This document shows, one piece after another, positions 35,906-45,033 of a DNA stretch of 64,000 bases. A program made the position numbers and the translations under genes. Under the pieces are notes generated by a model that saw nothing but the letters and a program-made list of their open reading frames with translations, had not been told where the DNA came from and made no database searches. Source of the DNA: Comamonadaceae bacterium (lineage in GTDB: Bacteria; Pseudomonadota; Gammaproteobacteria; Burkholderiales; Burkholderiaceae_C); contig JAIXOM010000045.1 in assembly GCA_027486755.1 (NCBI GenBank), positions 124,001 through 188,000 of the forward strand. Reading direction: 5' to 3'. How positions within the stretch are numbered: the first letter of the stretch is position 1; every line of letters starts with the position of its first letter.

Positions 35906-36925
35906 ATGGTCATTGACATGCATTCTCATTGGACGCCGCGCGGCTTGGCGGCGTGCGCTGCGGGGCAGGACTGGTATGGCTGGCGCCTGGACCGCGACGC
36001 CAAGGGTAATGAGCGGGTGAGTATGGGCGAGCATGCCCTGAGTTTTGCGGTCAGCCGATCGCTGCTGAGCGACCCTGCTGCACGGGCGCAGGCCCGGCGC
36101 ATGCACGAGGGCATAGACATGCAATGCCCCATTCCCACTGGCATTTTCTGGAACTACCACCTCGATGAGACCCAGGCACGGCGCTTTACCCTGGAGCTCA
36201 ATGAAGAAATCGCCGAGGTGCAGCGCGCCTATCCGCGCAGCTACCGCGGCCTGGCCATGCTGCCCATGCAGCACCCCCATCTGGCTCGCGAGATGATGGA
36301 AGACGCGGCTGGCCGACTCGGTCTGCGCGCGATCGTGATTGCCTCCAATGTCAACGGCCGCAACCTCGACGACCCGCAGGTGCTGCCATTGCTTGAAACG
36401 GCAGCCGCCATGGGCCTGTCCATCGTGGTTCATCCGGTCTACTGGGGCAAGCCAGGCGAGGAGCGTTTTCCGCGTTACCACTTTGAAAATTCTTTTGGTG
36501 CGCCGCTCGAATCGAGTCTGGCAGCCATGTCGGTGGTCTACAGCGGCTTGCTCGATCGCCACCCAGACCTGCGCATCATGTTCACCCAGGGCGGCGGCTG
36601 GATTCACTTCGGTGTGGGCCGCTTTAACCTGCGCTACGCCCAAGGCCGCGACGGCACCACCATGGCCCGCCCGCCGGTGGACTACCTTTCGCAGATGTAT
36701 TTCGACTGTCTGGTGCACGACGACGACGCGCTGGCCCTGCTGTTCAAGCGCTGCGGGCGCGACAAACTGATGATAGGCACCGACCATCCGGCCAGCGGCA
36801 ACATCATCGGCGGCGCCGTCCCCTGGATACGCCAGCAGGCCATGTTTTCTGAGGAGGACAAAGACCATATCCTCTGGCGTAACGCGGCGCGTTTTCTGCA
36901 GCTCGACGCGTCCTGCACGCCCTAG
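35906..36925 (+). CDS. ACMSD-like amidohydrolase (metal-dependent decarboxylase family)
   Basis: 339 aa. It begins MVIDMHSHWTPRG, with the HxH metal ligands; a third His is in VVHPVYWG, then the sequence continues FTQGGGWIHFGVGRFNLR and ends with GTDHPASG carrying the catalytic Asp. This is the aminocarboxymuconate-semialdehyde decarboxylase family, which acts on aromatic-ring-derived acids and related compounds. Exact reaction unknown. No signal peptide. Followed by a Bug receptor 29 bases away, suggesting uptake and breakdown of the same acid. Confidence 0.88.
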   Translation: MVIDMHSHWTPRGLAACAAGQDWYGWRLDRDAKGNERVSMGEHALSFAVSRSLLSDPAARAQARRMHEGIDMQCPIPTGIFWNYHLDETQARRFTLELNEEIAEVQRAYPRSYRGLAMLPMQHPHLAREMMEDAAGRLGLRAIVIASNVNGRNLDDPQVLPLLETAAAMGLSIVVHPVYWGKPGEERFPRYHFENSFGAPLESSLAAMSVVYSGLLDRHPDLRIMFTQGGGWIHFGVGRFNLRYAQGRDGTTMARPPVDYLSQMYFDCLVHDDDALALLFKRCGRDKLMIGTDHPASGNIIGGAVPWIRQQAMFSEEDKDHILWRNAARFLQLDASCTP

Positions 36926-36954
36926 GTCCATTCATTCGAACAGGAGTAACCCCC

Positions 36955-37935
36955 ATGACATTCAAGCCCTTTCGCCGCGCCGCCACCCTTGTTCTTTTTG
37001 CCCTGGGCCTTAGCCACGCATCCCTGTGGGCGCAGGAATTTCCGAGCCGTCCGATTCGGCTGGTCGTGCCCTATGCGCCGGGCGGCTCGACCGACATCAT
37101 TGCCCGCGCTGTCAGCCAAAAAATGACCGAGCGCCTGGGCCAGCCTGTGGTGATTGACAACAAGCCGGGCGCAGCGACCACCATAGGCACCGAGTTCGTG
37201 GCCCGCGCTGCGCCCGACGGCCACACGCTGCTGCTGGTGCCCGTGCCTTTCGTGACCGCGCAGTACACCTTCCCCAAGCTAAGCTATGACAGCCGCCGCG
37301 ACTTCGCGCCTATTTCGCTGATGCTCAACATTCCTCTGTTGATCGCGGTCAACCCCACCAAGGTCGAGGCCCGCAGCCTGCCCTCCTTGATCGCGGCCAT
37401 GAAGGCCCAACCCGGGCGCTTTACCATGGGCTCGCCCGGCAATGGCAGCCACTCGCATTTGGCCTTCGAGCTGTTTCGCATGCAGACCGGGGTCGATGCC
37501 CTGCATGTGCCCTACAAGGGCTCTGCGCCCGTTGTCAGCGACTTGCTGGGCGGTCAGATCGACCTGACCTTCACCGGGCCGCTGGAGGTCATGCCCCACG
37601 TGCGCACGGGCAAGCTCGCCGTGCTCGGGGTGGCCGCGCCGCAGCGCTTGAGCTATCTGCCTGCGGTACCCACGATGCGCGAGGCCGGCCTGCCCGACTA
37701 CGAGGCCTCGTTTTGGTTCGGCATCGTCGCCCCGGCAGGCACGCCCAAAGATGTGGTCAGCAAGCTCAACGAGGCGGTGACTGCCGCCCTCAAAGCGCCC
37801 GATGTGATGGAGACCCTGAGCGCCCAAGGAGCCGAGATTTCCGCTTCCTCGGCTGATGCATTTGCCCGCTTCCTCCAGGCTGAACATGCCCGCTGGTCAC
37901 AGACCATCAAGGCGGCGCGGATCACTCTCAACTAG
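36955..37935 (+). CDS. Bug-family (TctC-like) periplasmic receptor
   Basis: 326 aa. Signal peptide ending at about [11 protein letters not shown] (residues 24-25). Ligand loops [19 protein letters not shown] and [37 protein letters not shown] is the third signature. AGGAG lies upstream of the ATG. Sits right behind the amidohydrolase. No transporter membrane genes near. Confidence 0.93.
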   Translation: MTFKPFRRAATLVLFALGLSHASLWAQEFPSRPIRLVVPYAPGGSTDIIARAVSQKMTERLGQPVVIDNKPGAATTIGTEFVARAAPDGHTLLLVPVPFVTAQYTFPKLSYDSRRDFAPISLMLNIPLLIAVNPTKVEARSLPSLIAAMKAQPGRFTMGSPGNGSHSHLAFELFRMQTGVDALHVPYKGSAPVVSDLLGGQIDLTFTGPLEVMPHVRTGKLAVLGVAAPQRLSYLPAVPTMREAGLPDYEASFWFGIVAPAGTPKDVVSKLNEAVTAALKAPDVMETLSAQGAEISASSADAFARFLQAEHARWSQTIKAARITLN

Positions 37936-37981
37936 CACTTGAGTCCACTCGGGGTAGCCTCGCCCGACGCCATCTCGAGCT

Positions 37982-38005
37982 TGTAGGAGCGCCGTCCTCG
38001 CGGCC
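37982..38005. repeat. Half copy of the REP-like repeat in the tex leader
   Basis: TGTAGGAGCGCCGTCCTCGCGGCC resembles one arm of the repeats at 8609-8640 and 53645-53720, with changes. It ends seven bases before the tex ATG. Confidence 0.55.
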
Positions 38006-38012
38006 AGGTTTC

Positions 38013-40373
38013 ATGAATCACATCCTTGCCCAAATTGCGACCGAGCTCAAAGTTCGGCCCGCGCAAGTGGTGGCTGCTGCCGATCTGCTCGACGGTGGAG
38101 CCACAGTTCCCTTTATCGCCCGTTACCGCAAAGAGGCCACCGGCGGCCTAGACGATATTCAGTTGCGCGAACTGCAGTACCGCCTGGCTTATCTGCGGGA
38201 GATGCAGGAGCGGCGCACCGCCATACTCAAAAGCATAGAAGAGCAGGGCAAGCTCACGCCCGAGTTGCGCGCAGCGATCGAGGCGGCCGCCACCAAGCAA
38301 GACCTGGAAGACCTCTACCTGCCCTTCAAACCCAAGCGCCGCACCAAGGGCCAGATCGCCCGCGAAGCCGGCATTGAGCCTTTGGCTGACCTGCTGTTCA
38401 ACGATCCCCAGCGGGTGCCTCTGGATGAAGCCCAGGCCTATGTGCTCAAGGATAAGACCGAGGCCGGCGACGACTTCAGCACCGTGCAGGCGGTGCTCGA
38501 CGGCGTGCGCGACATCCTATCGGAGCGCTGGGCCGAAGATGCGGCGCTGGTGCAGTCGCTGCGCAATTGGCTGTGGGCGGAAGGGCTGCTGGCCTCCAAA
38601 CTGGTGGCTGGCAAGGACGAGAACAACCCCGATCACGCCAAGTTCCGCGACTACTTCGACTATGACGAGCCCATCAACCGCGTGCCCTCGCACCGATCCT
38701 TGGCGGTGTTCCGGGGGCGCAGCCTGGAGATCCTTGATGCCAAGCTCAGTCTGCCCGAAGTGCTCGATGCGCAGGGTAAGCCGCCGGCCGTATCGTTGGC
38801 CGAGGGCAAGATCGCGCTGCACCTGGGCTGGAGCCACAAGGCCAGGCCCGCCGATGACCTGATCCGCAAGGCGGTGGCCTGGACCTGGCGTGTCAAGCTC
38901 AGCCTTTCTCTTGAGCGCGACCTCTTCGCCCGCCTGCGCGAGGAGGCCGAGAAGGTGGCGATCAAGGTGTTTGCCGACAACCTGCGCGACCTGCTTTTGG
39001 CCGCACCGGCCGGACCACGTGTGGTCATGGGCCTAGACCCCGGCATACGCACCGGTGTCAAGGTGGCGGTGGTCGATGCCACCGGCAAGCTGGTCGATAC
39101 CGCGACCGTCTTCCCACACGAGCCGCGCCGTGATTGGGACGGTTCCTTGTTCGCCCTGGCCAAGTTGTGCGAGAAGCACAGCGTCAACCTGATCGCCATT
39201 GGCAACGGCACCGCCAGCCGCGAGACCGACAAGCTCGCCGGCGATCTGATCAAGCAACTGGCTAAGCTGCACCCCGAGCAGGCGCTGCAGAAGGTGGTGG
39301 TCAGCGAGGCTGGCGCCTCGGTGTATTCGGCCAGCGAATTTGCCTCGCAGGAGATGCCCGACGTCGATGTGAGCTTGCGCGGCGCGGCCAGCATTGCCCG
39401 GCGCTTGCAAGACCCGCTGGCCGAGTTGGTCAAGATCGACCCCAAGTCGATCGGCGTGGGCCAGTACCAGCACGACCTTAACCAAAGCGAACTGGCGCGC
39501 AGCCTGGACGCGGTGGTTGAGGACTGCGTCAACAGCGTCGGCGTGGACCTGAACACCGCCAGCGTCCCCTTGCTGGCGCGGGTTTCTGGCCTGTCGCAGA
39601 CCACGGCTCGTTCAGTGGTGCGCTGGCGTGACAGCAACGGCGCCTTCCAGAGCCGCGACGACCTCCTCAAAGTCACTGGTCTGGGTCCCAAGACCTTCGA
39701 GCAGAGCGCCGGCTTCTTACGCATCCGCGGTGGCGGTAACCCCCTTGACGTCACCGGCGTTCACCCAGAGACCTATCCCGTGGTTGAGAAAATCATGGCG
39801 CACACCGGCAAACCGGTGGCCGAGCTCATGGGCCGGGCCGATATGCTCAAGTCGCTCAAGCCCGAGTTGTTCGCCAATGAGCAGTTTGGCGTGATCACAG
39901 TCAAGGACATCCTCACCGAGCTGGAAAAGCCTGGCCGTGATCCGCGCCCTGATTTTCAGGTGGCGCGCTTTACCGACGGCGTGGAAGAAATTTCCGACCT
40001 CAAAGAGGGCATGGTGCTCGAAGGCACGGTGTCCAATGTGGCGCAGTTTGGTGCCTTCGTCGACCTGGGCGTTCACCAGGACGGGCTGGTCCATGTGAGC
40101 CAACTTGCCAACAAATTCGTGAGCGATGCGCGCGAAGTGGTCAAGACCGGCGACATCGTCAAGGTGCGGGTGCTGGAGGTGGACATGGCGCGCAAGCGCA
40201 TCAGCCTGAGCATGAAGCTCGATGCCGCCCCCGCTCGGGCAGGTGCTCCGCGTGAAAACCGATTCGAGGGGGCAGGGCGCGGCCAGCGCCCGCCGCCGCA
40301 GCGCCAGCCTGAGCCCCCATCACAAGGGGCGATGGCCTCGGCCTTTGCCAAGCTGCAGGGCTTGCGCAAGTAG
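38013..40373 (+). CDS. tex: RNA-binding transcription accessory protein Tex
   Basis: 786 aa, normal length. Tex N-terminal helical domains ([17 protein letters not shown]), YqgF-like RNase H fold from about residue 338 ([17 protein letters not shown]), helix-hairpin-helix region (about 515-560, [15 protein letters not shown]), and an S1 domain from about 665 ([20 protein letters not shown]). Tail of about 50 residues rich in Pro, Arg and Gln. Tex binds nucleic acid and affects transcription and stress tolerance. A GCCAGG stretch precedes the ATG and the leader holds a REP-like half unit. Confidence 0.96.
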   Translation: MNHILAQIATELKVRPAQVVAAADLLDGGATVPFIARYRKEATGGLDDIQLRELQYRLAYLREMQERRTAILKSIEEQGKLTPELRAAIEAAATKQDLEDLYLPFKPKRRTKGQIAREAGIEPLADLLFNDPQRVPLDEAQAYVLKDKTEAGDDFSTVQAVLDGVRDILSERWAEDAALVQSLRNWLWAEGLLASKLVAGKDENNPDHAKFRDYFDYDEPINRVPSHRSLAVFRGRSLEILDAKLSLPEVLDAQGKPPAVSLAEGKIALHLGWSHKARPADDLIRKAVAWTWRVKLSLSLERDLFARLREEAEKVAIKVFADNLRDLLLAAPAGPRVVMGLDPGIRTGVKVAVVDATGKLVDTATVFPHEPRRDWDGSLFALAKLCEKHSVNLIAIGNGTASRETDKLAGDLIKQLAKLHPEQALQKVVVSEAGASVYSASEFASQEMPDVDVSLRGAASIARRLQDPLAELVKIDPKSIGVGQYQHDLNQSELARSLDAVVEDCVNSVGVDLNTASVPLLARVSGLSQTTARSVVRWRDSNGAFQSRDDLLKVTGLGPKTFEQSAGFLRIRGGGNPLDVTGVHPETYPVVEKIMAHTGKPVAELMGRADMLKSLKPELFANEQFGVITVKDILTELEKPGRDPRPDFQVARFTDGVEEISDLKEGMVLEGTVSNVAQFGAFVDLGVHQDGLVHVSQLANKFVSDAREVVKTGDIVKVRVLEVDMARKRISLSMKLDAAPARAGAPRENRFEGAGRGQRPPPQRQPEPPSQGAMASAFAKLQGLRK

Positions 40374-40560
40374 GGCTTGGTGAGCCCGGCGTCGCCGGTC
40401 AGGTTCTTCGCCGCGTGTTGTGCGAAGCTGGCTGGGCCGCGGTGCGAATCGGCAGCCCTTATCACTTTGCTCGAAAGCCGAGCGCTGCGCAGAATTAAGC
40501 CTGCAATTTGTCGATGGGATGAGCGAAATACAAGGTTATTTCGTTCCCGCCTCGATCAGC

Positions 40561-41562
40561 TCACTCCGCCTTGATCCTCGCCGCGCGAATCACCTCGCCC
40601 CAGCGCGTTCGCTCCCCAACGAGAAACTCTTCGAAGGCGGCCGGCGCCATGGGGCGAAACGCTTCCACCCCGAGCTTGCGCAGGGCGGCCTGCGTCTCGG
40701 GCGATCCGAGGACCGCGGTCATCTCGGCGGCCAGGCGCTGGACGATGGCCTCGGGCACCCCGGCAGGTGCCACCAGCCCGAACCAGTTGGCGAAATTCAT
40801 GCTCGGATAGCCTTCTTCGCGCAGCGTGGGCGTCGTTGGCATGTCGAAGAAGCGGCCGCTGGTGGAGACGGCGAAGACTTTGATCTTGCCACTGCGTGCC
40901 AAAGCGACGGCGCTGCCCGCAGGCAGCATCTGCAGATCGGTGTGCCCGCCCAGCAACGACGTCACCGCGGGCGCCTGGCCCTGGAAGGGTACGTGACGAA
41001 TATCCAGCCCGGCTATACCCTTGAAGGTCTCCACGGCGATCTGCGAGGTGCTGCCTAGGCCGGCCGATGAGTAGGTGTATTTGCCCGGCTCCCGTTTGAT
41101 CAGCTCGACCAATTCCTTGGTCGTGCTGGCCGGGAAATCCGGCCGCGCTACCACCGCGAAGGGGTTGATCGCGAAAGGGGCAATGGCGACGAAGTTTTTT
41201 TGCGGGTCATAGGGCAGGTTGCTGCGCAGGTTGGCAGCAATGGCATGCGTCTCGGCGCTGGCCAGCAGCAGGGTGTAGCCATCGGCCGGTGCCCGCGACA
41301 CTGCCTCTGCGCCCAGGGTGCCTGCCGCGCCCGCCCTGTTCTCGACCACCACAGGCGAGGGCAGCCTCTCCGAGAGCCTCTGTGCGATAAGTCGTCCGGC
41401 CGAGTCGGTGATACCGCCTGCCGGCCAGGGCACCACCAGCTTGATCGGCCGTTCCGGATATCCCTGGGCAGACACGGTAGCGGCCGTCAATAAGGCCGCC
41501 ATGGGTAGCAGCAGCTTGAGCAGGCCCCGCCGCGATTGCATTTCAGAGTGACTGCCGTGCAT
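40561..41562 (-). CDS. Bug-family (TctC-like) periplasmic receptor
   Basis: 333 aa. AAGGAG eight bases before ATG 41562 supports that start. Signal peptide with cleavage near TVSA/QGYPERPI. Ligand loops KLVVPWPAGGITDSAGR and VENRAGAAGTLGAEAV; HVPFQGQAPAVTSLLGG. Last gene of the minus-strand operon with two racemase-family proteins and another Bug receptor, 55 bases after the latter. The two receptors are clear paralogues (VPWPAGG, ASAETHAI/SI, FAINPF). Confidence 0.93.
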   Translation of the reverse strand: MHGSHSEMQSRRGLLKLLLPMAALLTAATVSAQGYPERPIKLVVPWPAGGITDSAGRLIAQRLSERLPSPVVVENRAGAAGTLGAEAVSRAPADGYTLLLASAETHAIAANLRSNLPYDPQKNFVAIAPFAINPFAVVARPDFPASTTKELVELIKREPGKYTYSSAGLGSTSQIAVETFKGIAGLDIRHVPFQGQAPAVTSLLGGHTDLQMLPAGSAVALARSGKIKVFAVSTSGRFFDMPTTPTLREEGYPSMNFANWFGLVAPAGVPEAIVQRLAAEMTAVLGSPETQAALRKLGVEAFRPMAPAAFEEFLVGERTRWGEVIRAARIKAE

Positions 41563-41617
41563 GTGTTTTCTCCTTATAAAAATCGAGGGGGCGCTGAGAC
41601 GTGGCGAGGGTCGCGGA

Positions 41618-42595
41618 TCAGTTCAGGTCGATCTTTGCATTGGCCACTGTGTTGCTCCAGCGCGCATGCTCGTCGGCGATGAAGCGCTGGAAGGTGGCTG
41701 GCGATTGCTTGATCAGGTCCACGCCGCGCGCGCGGAAGGCGCTCTGCAGTTCCCCACTGGCCAGCGCCACATCCAGCGCCGACGTCAGTCTGGCCACGGC
41801 TGAATCCGGCGTTTTTGCCGGTGCGACGATGCCAAACCAGTTGGCCGCCACCAGGCTGTCGTAGCCGGCTTCGCGCAGCGTCGCCACCTCCGGCATCAAG
41901 GGCGTGCGCGAGGAGGTCATCGCAGCGATGACGGTGATCTTGCCGGTCGGATTGACCGCAACGGCGCGACCCACCGGCATCACCAGCAGGTCGATCTGTC
42001 CGCCCAGCAGCGCGGTCTCGGCCGGCGCCGTGCCATTGAAGGGCACGTGAACCATATTGATGCCAGCTTGCAGCTTGAACATCTCCATAGCAATCTGGCC
42101 GGTACTGCCCGCGCCCCAGGAGCCGTAGTTGAGCTTGCCCGGGTTGGCCTGGGCATAAGCCAGCAGCGACTTGATATCGCGCACCGGCAGCGTGGCCCGA
42201 GCCACCACCATGAAGGGGTTGATGGCAAAGGAGCCGATGGGCTGAAAGTCTTTTTGCGGGTCGTAAGGCATGCGCTTGGCCGCGCTGGTGATGGAGTGTG
42301 TTTCCGCGCTCGCCACCAGCAGCGTGTAGCCGTCAGGCGCTGCGCGCGCCACGGCGGCGGCACCGATCTGGCCATTGGCGCCGGCGCGGTTTTCCACCAC
42401 CACCGCTTTACCCAACTGGTTACCCAATTGCAGGGCCAGTGTGCGCGAGACGGCATCGGTGTTGCCGCCGGCTGGCCAGGGCACGACCAGGGTGATGGGA
42501 CGCTGTGGGAATTCGTCTGCTGCGCCAGCAGACAAGCTTAGGCCAGCAGCCAAGCCAGCGAGGGCGGCGGTGAGGAGGAAAGACTGACGGTTCAT
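41618..42595 (-). CDS. Bug-family (TctC-like) periplasmic receptor
   Basis: 325 aa. AAGGAG lies six bases before ATG 42595, which overlaps the racemase-family stop as ATGA. Signal peptide MNRQSFLLTAALAGLA... cleaved near SAGA/ADEFPQRPI. Ligand loops LVVPWPAGGNTDAVSR and VENRAGANGQIGAAAV. Partner of the next receptor and probably binds the substrate or product of the two upstream enzymes. Confidence 0.93.
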   Translation of the reverse strand: MNRQSFLLTAALAGLAAGLSLSAGAADEFPQRPITLVVPWPAGGNTDAVSRTLALQLGNQLGKAVVVENRAGANGQIGAAAVARAAPDGYTLLVASAETHSITSAAKRMPYDPQKDFQPIGSFAINPFMVVARATLPVRDIKSLLAYAQANPGKLNYGSWGAGSTGQIAMEMFKLQAGINMVHVPFNGTAPAETALLGGQIDLLVMPVGRAVAVNPTGKITVIAAMTSSRTPLMPEVATLREAGYDSLVAANWFGIVAPAKTPDSAVARLTSALDVALASGELQSAFRARGVDLIKQSPATFQRFIADEHARWSNTVANAKIDLN

Positions 42596-43281
42596 GGATC
42601 GCTCCTTGGGGACAGGCCAAGGGCCGCGCAGGCATTCCATGCCGCGGCCTTGACAGACGACCAGGCAGGCCGCCCGGTCGCGCTTGAGAGGGCGCCGAGC
42701 ACCCCGTGTGTGGGCAGCTGGGAGCAGGCCACGAAAATGGCGTCGCTGGGTTCCTGGGCGGCCAGGTACGCGTTCTCCCTGACACGGCGCTCATCGATGG
42801 CCAACAGCTCCTGGATATTGGCCACCTCTATGCGTTGGAAAGCAGCGATGTGCAAGTCGCTTTGATCTAGGAAGGCCCGCAAGGCCTGGTTGACCAGATC
42901 CCCGTAGGGGGTCAACACCGACACGCTGCGCGCCTGCGTTGACCTCAGTGCGGCCAGCATGGAGCCGGCTGCAGACACTGTGGGAACGCCTGTGATCTGC
43001 TGCAGATCTTGGCAGAACTCGCGGTCGCCATCCGGGCCCGCAAGAAAGCCAGCCGCGGTGCAGCCCATCACCACCACGTCCGGCTTGTCTGCACGCAGGG
43101 CTTGTCCGGCCTCAGCCACCCGCTCACGCTCGGCAGGGAGGTCCTGCGGCCTGAGAGTTCCCTGGGGGCGGGTGATGCGCTTGATCGACAGCCGAATCGG
43201 GCAGGGGAACCAGGCCCGCAGTTCGGGCTCCAGGGTGGTGTTGGTGGCCGGCATGACCAGGCCGACAGTGATTTCAGACAT
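42592..43281 (-). CDS. Asp/Glu racemase superfamily protein (maleate isomerase-like)
   Basis: 229 aa. The two catalytic cysteines of the superfamily are in VVMGCTAAGFLAG (about residue 73) and FVACSQLPTHG (about 185). GLVMPATNTTLEPEL matches the N-terminal substrate loop of maleate isomerases, which convert maleate to fumarate through a Cys pair. Arylmalonate decarboxylase and hydantoin racemase are alternatives. It follows the cysteine-poor paralogue by 18 bases and overlaps the Bug receptor. Confidence 0.85.
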   Translation of the reverse strand: MSEITVGLVMPATNTTLEPELRAWFPCPIRLSIKRITRPQGTLRPQDLPAERERVAEAGQALRADKPDVVVMGCTAAGFLAGPDGDREFCQDLQQITGVPTVSAAGSMLAALRSTQARSVSVLTPYGDLVNQALRAFLDQSDLHIAAFQRIEVANIQELLAIDERRVRENAYLAAQEPSDAIFVACSQLPTHGVLGALSSATGRPAWSSVKAAAWNACAALGLSPRSDP

Positions 43282-43299
43282 GGCGTGACTCCTGTTGGC

Positions 43300-44067
43300 T
43301 CACATTTCGAACAGGCGACCGTAGCCGGACACGGGAGCATTGATGCGCGCACAGCGCAGGGCCTGCCACATCATGCAGCCGGCACTGGAGATGGCCGGCT
43401 TGCCCAGGTCGGCTTCCAGCGCGCCGAGCACCGATAGCGTGGGCAGCCCGACGCCGCTGATGAACACCGCCTGCGCCTCGGGGCAGTCCACATCGCGGCC
43501 GAGGTGATAGACACGCTTTTCGGTCTCTTCAAAAATGCTCTTGACCTCGGGTAGCCATTTCATGTCCTCGACCTTCAGGCCATAGGATTGCAGCACCTCG
43601 CGGCTCTTGCGGCTGAGCGCCTCGTCGTAGGCGGTTCCGACGGCAATCGAGTTCACCCCGAGCGCCTCGCAGGCGGCCACGACGCTGCCGAAGGTGGTGA
43701 TGAAGGGAATGCCGATCCGGTCCTGAATGCGGGCCACCAGTTCGGCCTCGCGCTCCTTGCCCAGGTAGTAGCTGGTGGCGGTGTGCGCCAGCACCATCAC
43801 GTCGGGTTTGACGCTGGCCAGCATCTCCACCACTTCATCGAGGTGCTCGATGTGGCTGACGGCCCGGTTGAGCAGCGTCTCTAGCGTCCCAACCGGTCCG
43901 CGTGCGACCATGCGCCCAAAGTGGACCGAAACGCCTTCAGGCGCCAACTCCACCATCTCGCGCTCCACCGTGGGCGTGGCCGGGGGAATCAAAAAGCCGA
44001 TGCGGGCGCGCCAGCCGGCAGTTTTTGCATAGCCAAACCGGGGGTTGGCCGGTGCCTTGTTCTCCAT
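43300..44067 (-). CDS. Asp/Glu racemase superfamily protein lacking both expected catalytic cysteines
   Basis: 255 aa. The fold is clear: RIGFLIPPATPTVEREM at the N-terminus, then FITTFGSVVAACEALGV. The first catalytic position reads LAHTATSYYLG where its neighbour has MGCTAAGF, and the second reads FISGVGLPTL where the neighbour has FVACSQLPT. It resembles arylmalonate decarboxylase (TSxSFY-like motif), but that enzyme keeps a Cys at the second site. It may therefore use another mechanism or act as a partner subunit. First gene of the operon; the upstream 220 bases also serve the toxin-antitoxin promoter. Confidence 0.82.
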   Translation of the reverse strand: MENKAPANPRFGYAKTAGWRARIGFLIPPATPTVEREMVELAPEGVSVHFGRMVARGPVGTLETLLNRAVSHIEHLDEVVEMLASVKPDVMVLAHTATSYYLGKEREAELVARIQDRIGIPFITTFGSVVAACEALGVNSIAVGTAYDEALSRKSREVLQSYGLKVEDMKWLPEVKSIFEETEKRVYHLGRDVDCPEAQAVFISGVGLPTLSVLGALEADLGKPAISSAGCMMWQALRCARINAPVSGYGRLFEM

Positions 44068-44229
44068 GCGCTCGCTCCGTGCCTACAGGCTTGTTATATC
44101 TCCGAGGCAGTGTAAGACAGTATTGCTCGGCCCCTGTTCCCTGATTTCCATGCCTTGATGCCTCATGTGTTCGATCAGAACAGGCTCATGGCCTGGGCAT
44201 TCAACCGAGTGCTGATTCTCAAAAAAGTA

Positions 44230-44271
44230 GTTCAAAAGAACAAATCAGGGTAAAGTCCAGACTGTCTAGAC
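44230..44271 (+). promoter_or_regulatory. Inverted repeats in the antitoxin promoter region
   Basis: GTTC-AAAA-GAAC at 44230-44241 and the palindrome GTCTAGAC at 44264-44271. TAAAGT (44251-44256) between them could be a -10. Phd-type antitoxins usually repress their own promoter by binding such palindromes. Confidence 0.4.
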
Positions 44272-44287
44272 TGATCAGGAGGTCCCT

Positions 44288-44605
44288 GTGAATACCTACC
44301 CCAAAAGCGAGCCTGTACCGCCCCCAGTGGCGGCCGAGCCCCTGCCCCAGTGGCAATTACAAGAAGCTAAGAACCGTTTCAGCGCGGTGGTCAAGGCGGC
44401 CCAGGACCAAGCCCAGATCGTGACCGTGCATGGCCAGGCGGCGGCTGTGGTGATGTCGCCCCAGCGCTATGCCGCCTTGATGCAGGGGCAGGCGCCACAC
44501 GAGAGCCTGTCGCAGGCTCTGGCTTGTGCCCTGCTGGACGATGAAGAGGCGGAGGTCTTTGCCCGCGACACCAGCGCCAACCCCGCGCGGGAGTTGAGCT
44601 TTTGA
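44288..44605 (+). CDS. Phd/YefM-family antitoxin
   Basis: 105 aa. GTG start with AGGAGG five bases upstream. After an unusual Pro-rich N-terminal extension of about 20 residues comes the Phd/YefM DNA-binding fold: WQLQEAKNRFSAVVKAA and TVHGQAAAVVMSPQRYAAL. The acidic C-terminus (DDEEAEVFARD) probably blocks the toxin. Its TGA overlaps the toxin TTG. Confidence 0.9.
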   Translation: MNTYPKSEPVPPPVAAEPLPQWQLQEAKNRFSAVVKAAQDQAQIVTVHGQAAAVVMSPQRYAALMQGQAPHESLSQALACALLDDEEAEVFARDTSANPARELSF

Positions 44606-45033
44606 ACTGGCTGCTCGACACCTGCGTGCTCTCCGAGTACGCCAAGCGCCGGCCGCACGCGGGTGTGCTCGCCTGGCTGGACGCGCAGCCCGAGGCCGGC
44701 TTGTTCATCAGCGAAGTGAGCCTGGCCGAGATCGCCAAAGGCATAGCCAAACTCAGTGCCCGGCAGGGCGCCACTGACGCGCGCGTTATCCAGTTGCAGC
44801 TCTGGCTGGCGCGGCTGGGGCAGCGCTTTGAAGGCCGGACTCTGCCGGTGAACCACGCGGTGTGGCGGCTGTGGGCTGAGCAAAGCGCCAGCGCTGAACG
44901 CGATGGCCAGCCGCTATCGCCCATGGACGGCTTGATCATGGCCAGCGCACTCAGCCGGGGCCTTGGGCTGGTCACCCGCAACACAGCGGACTTTGCCCGC
45001 CATCCCCAGGTCTTCAACCCGTGGGCGGCATGA
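44602..45033 (+). CDS. PIN-domain toxin (VapC/FitB-like)
   Basis: 143 aa. TTG start overlapping the antitoxin stop (TTGA). PIN acidic residues: D6 in LLDTCVLSEY, Glu in SEVSLAEIAKGI, and Asp in PMDGLIMASA; VTRNTADFA is the fourth motif. VapC toxins are Mg-dependent RNases cutting tRNA or rRNA; FitB-type PIN proteins paired with Phd-like antitoxins are common. Its stop overlaps the lipase ATG. Confidence 0.92.
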   Translation: MNWLLDTCVLSEYAKRRPHAGVLAWLDAQPEAGLFISEVSLAEIAKGIAKLSARQGATDARVIQLQLWLARLGQRFEGRTLPVNHAVWRLWAEQSASAERDGQPLSPMDGLIMASALSRGLGLVTRNTADFARHPQVFNPWAA

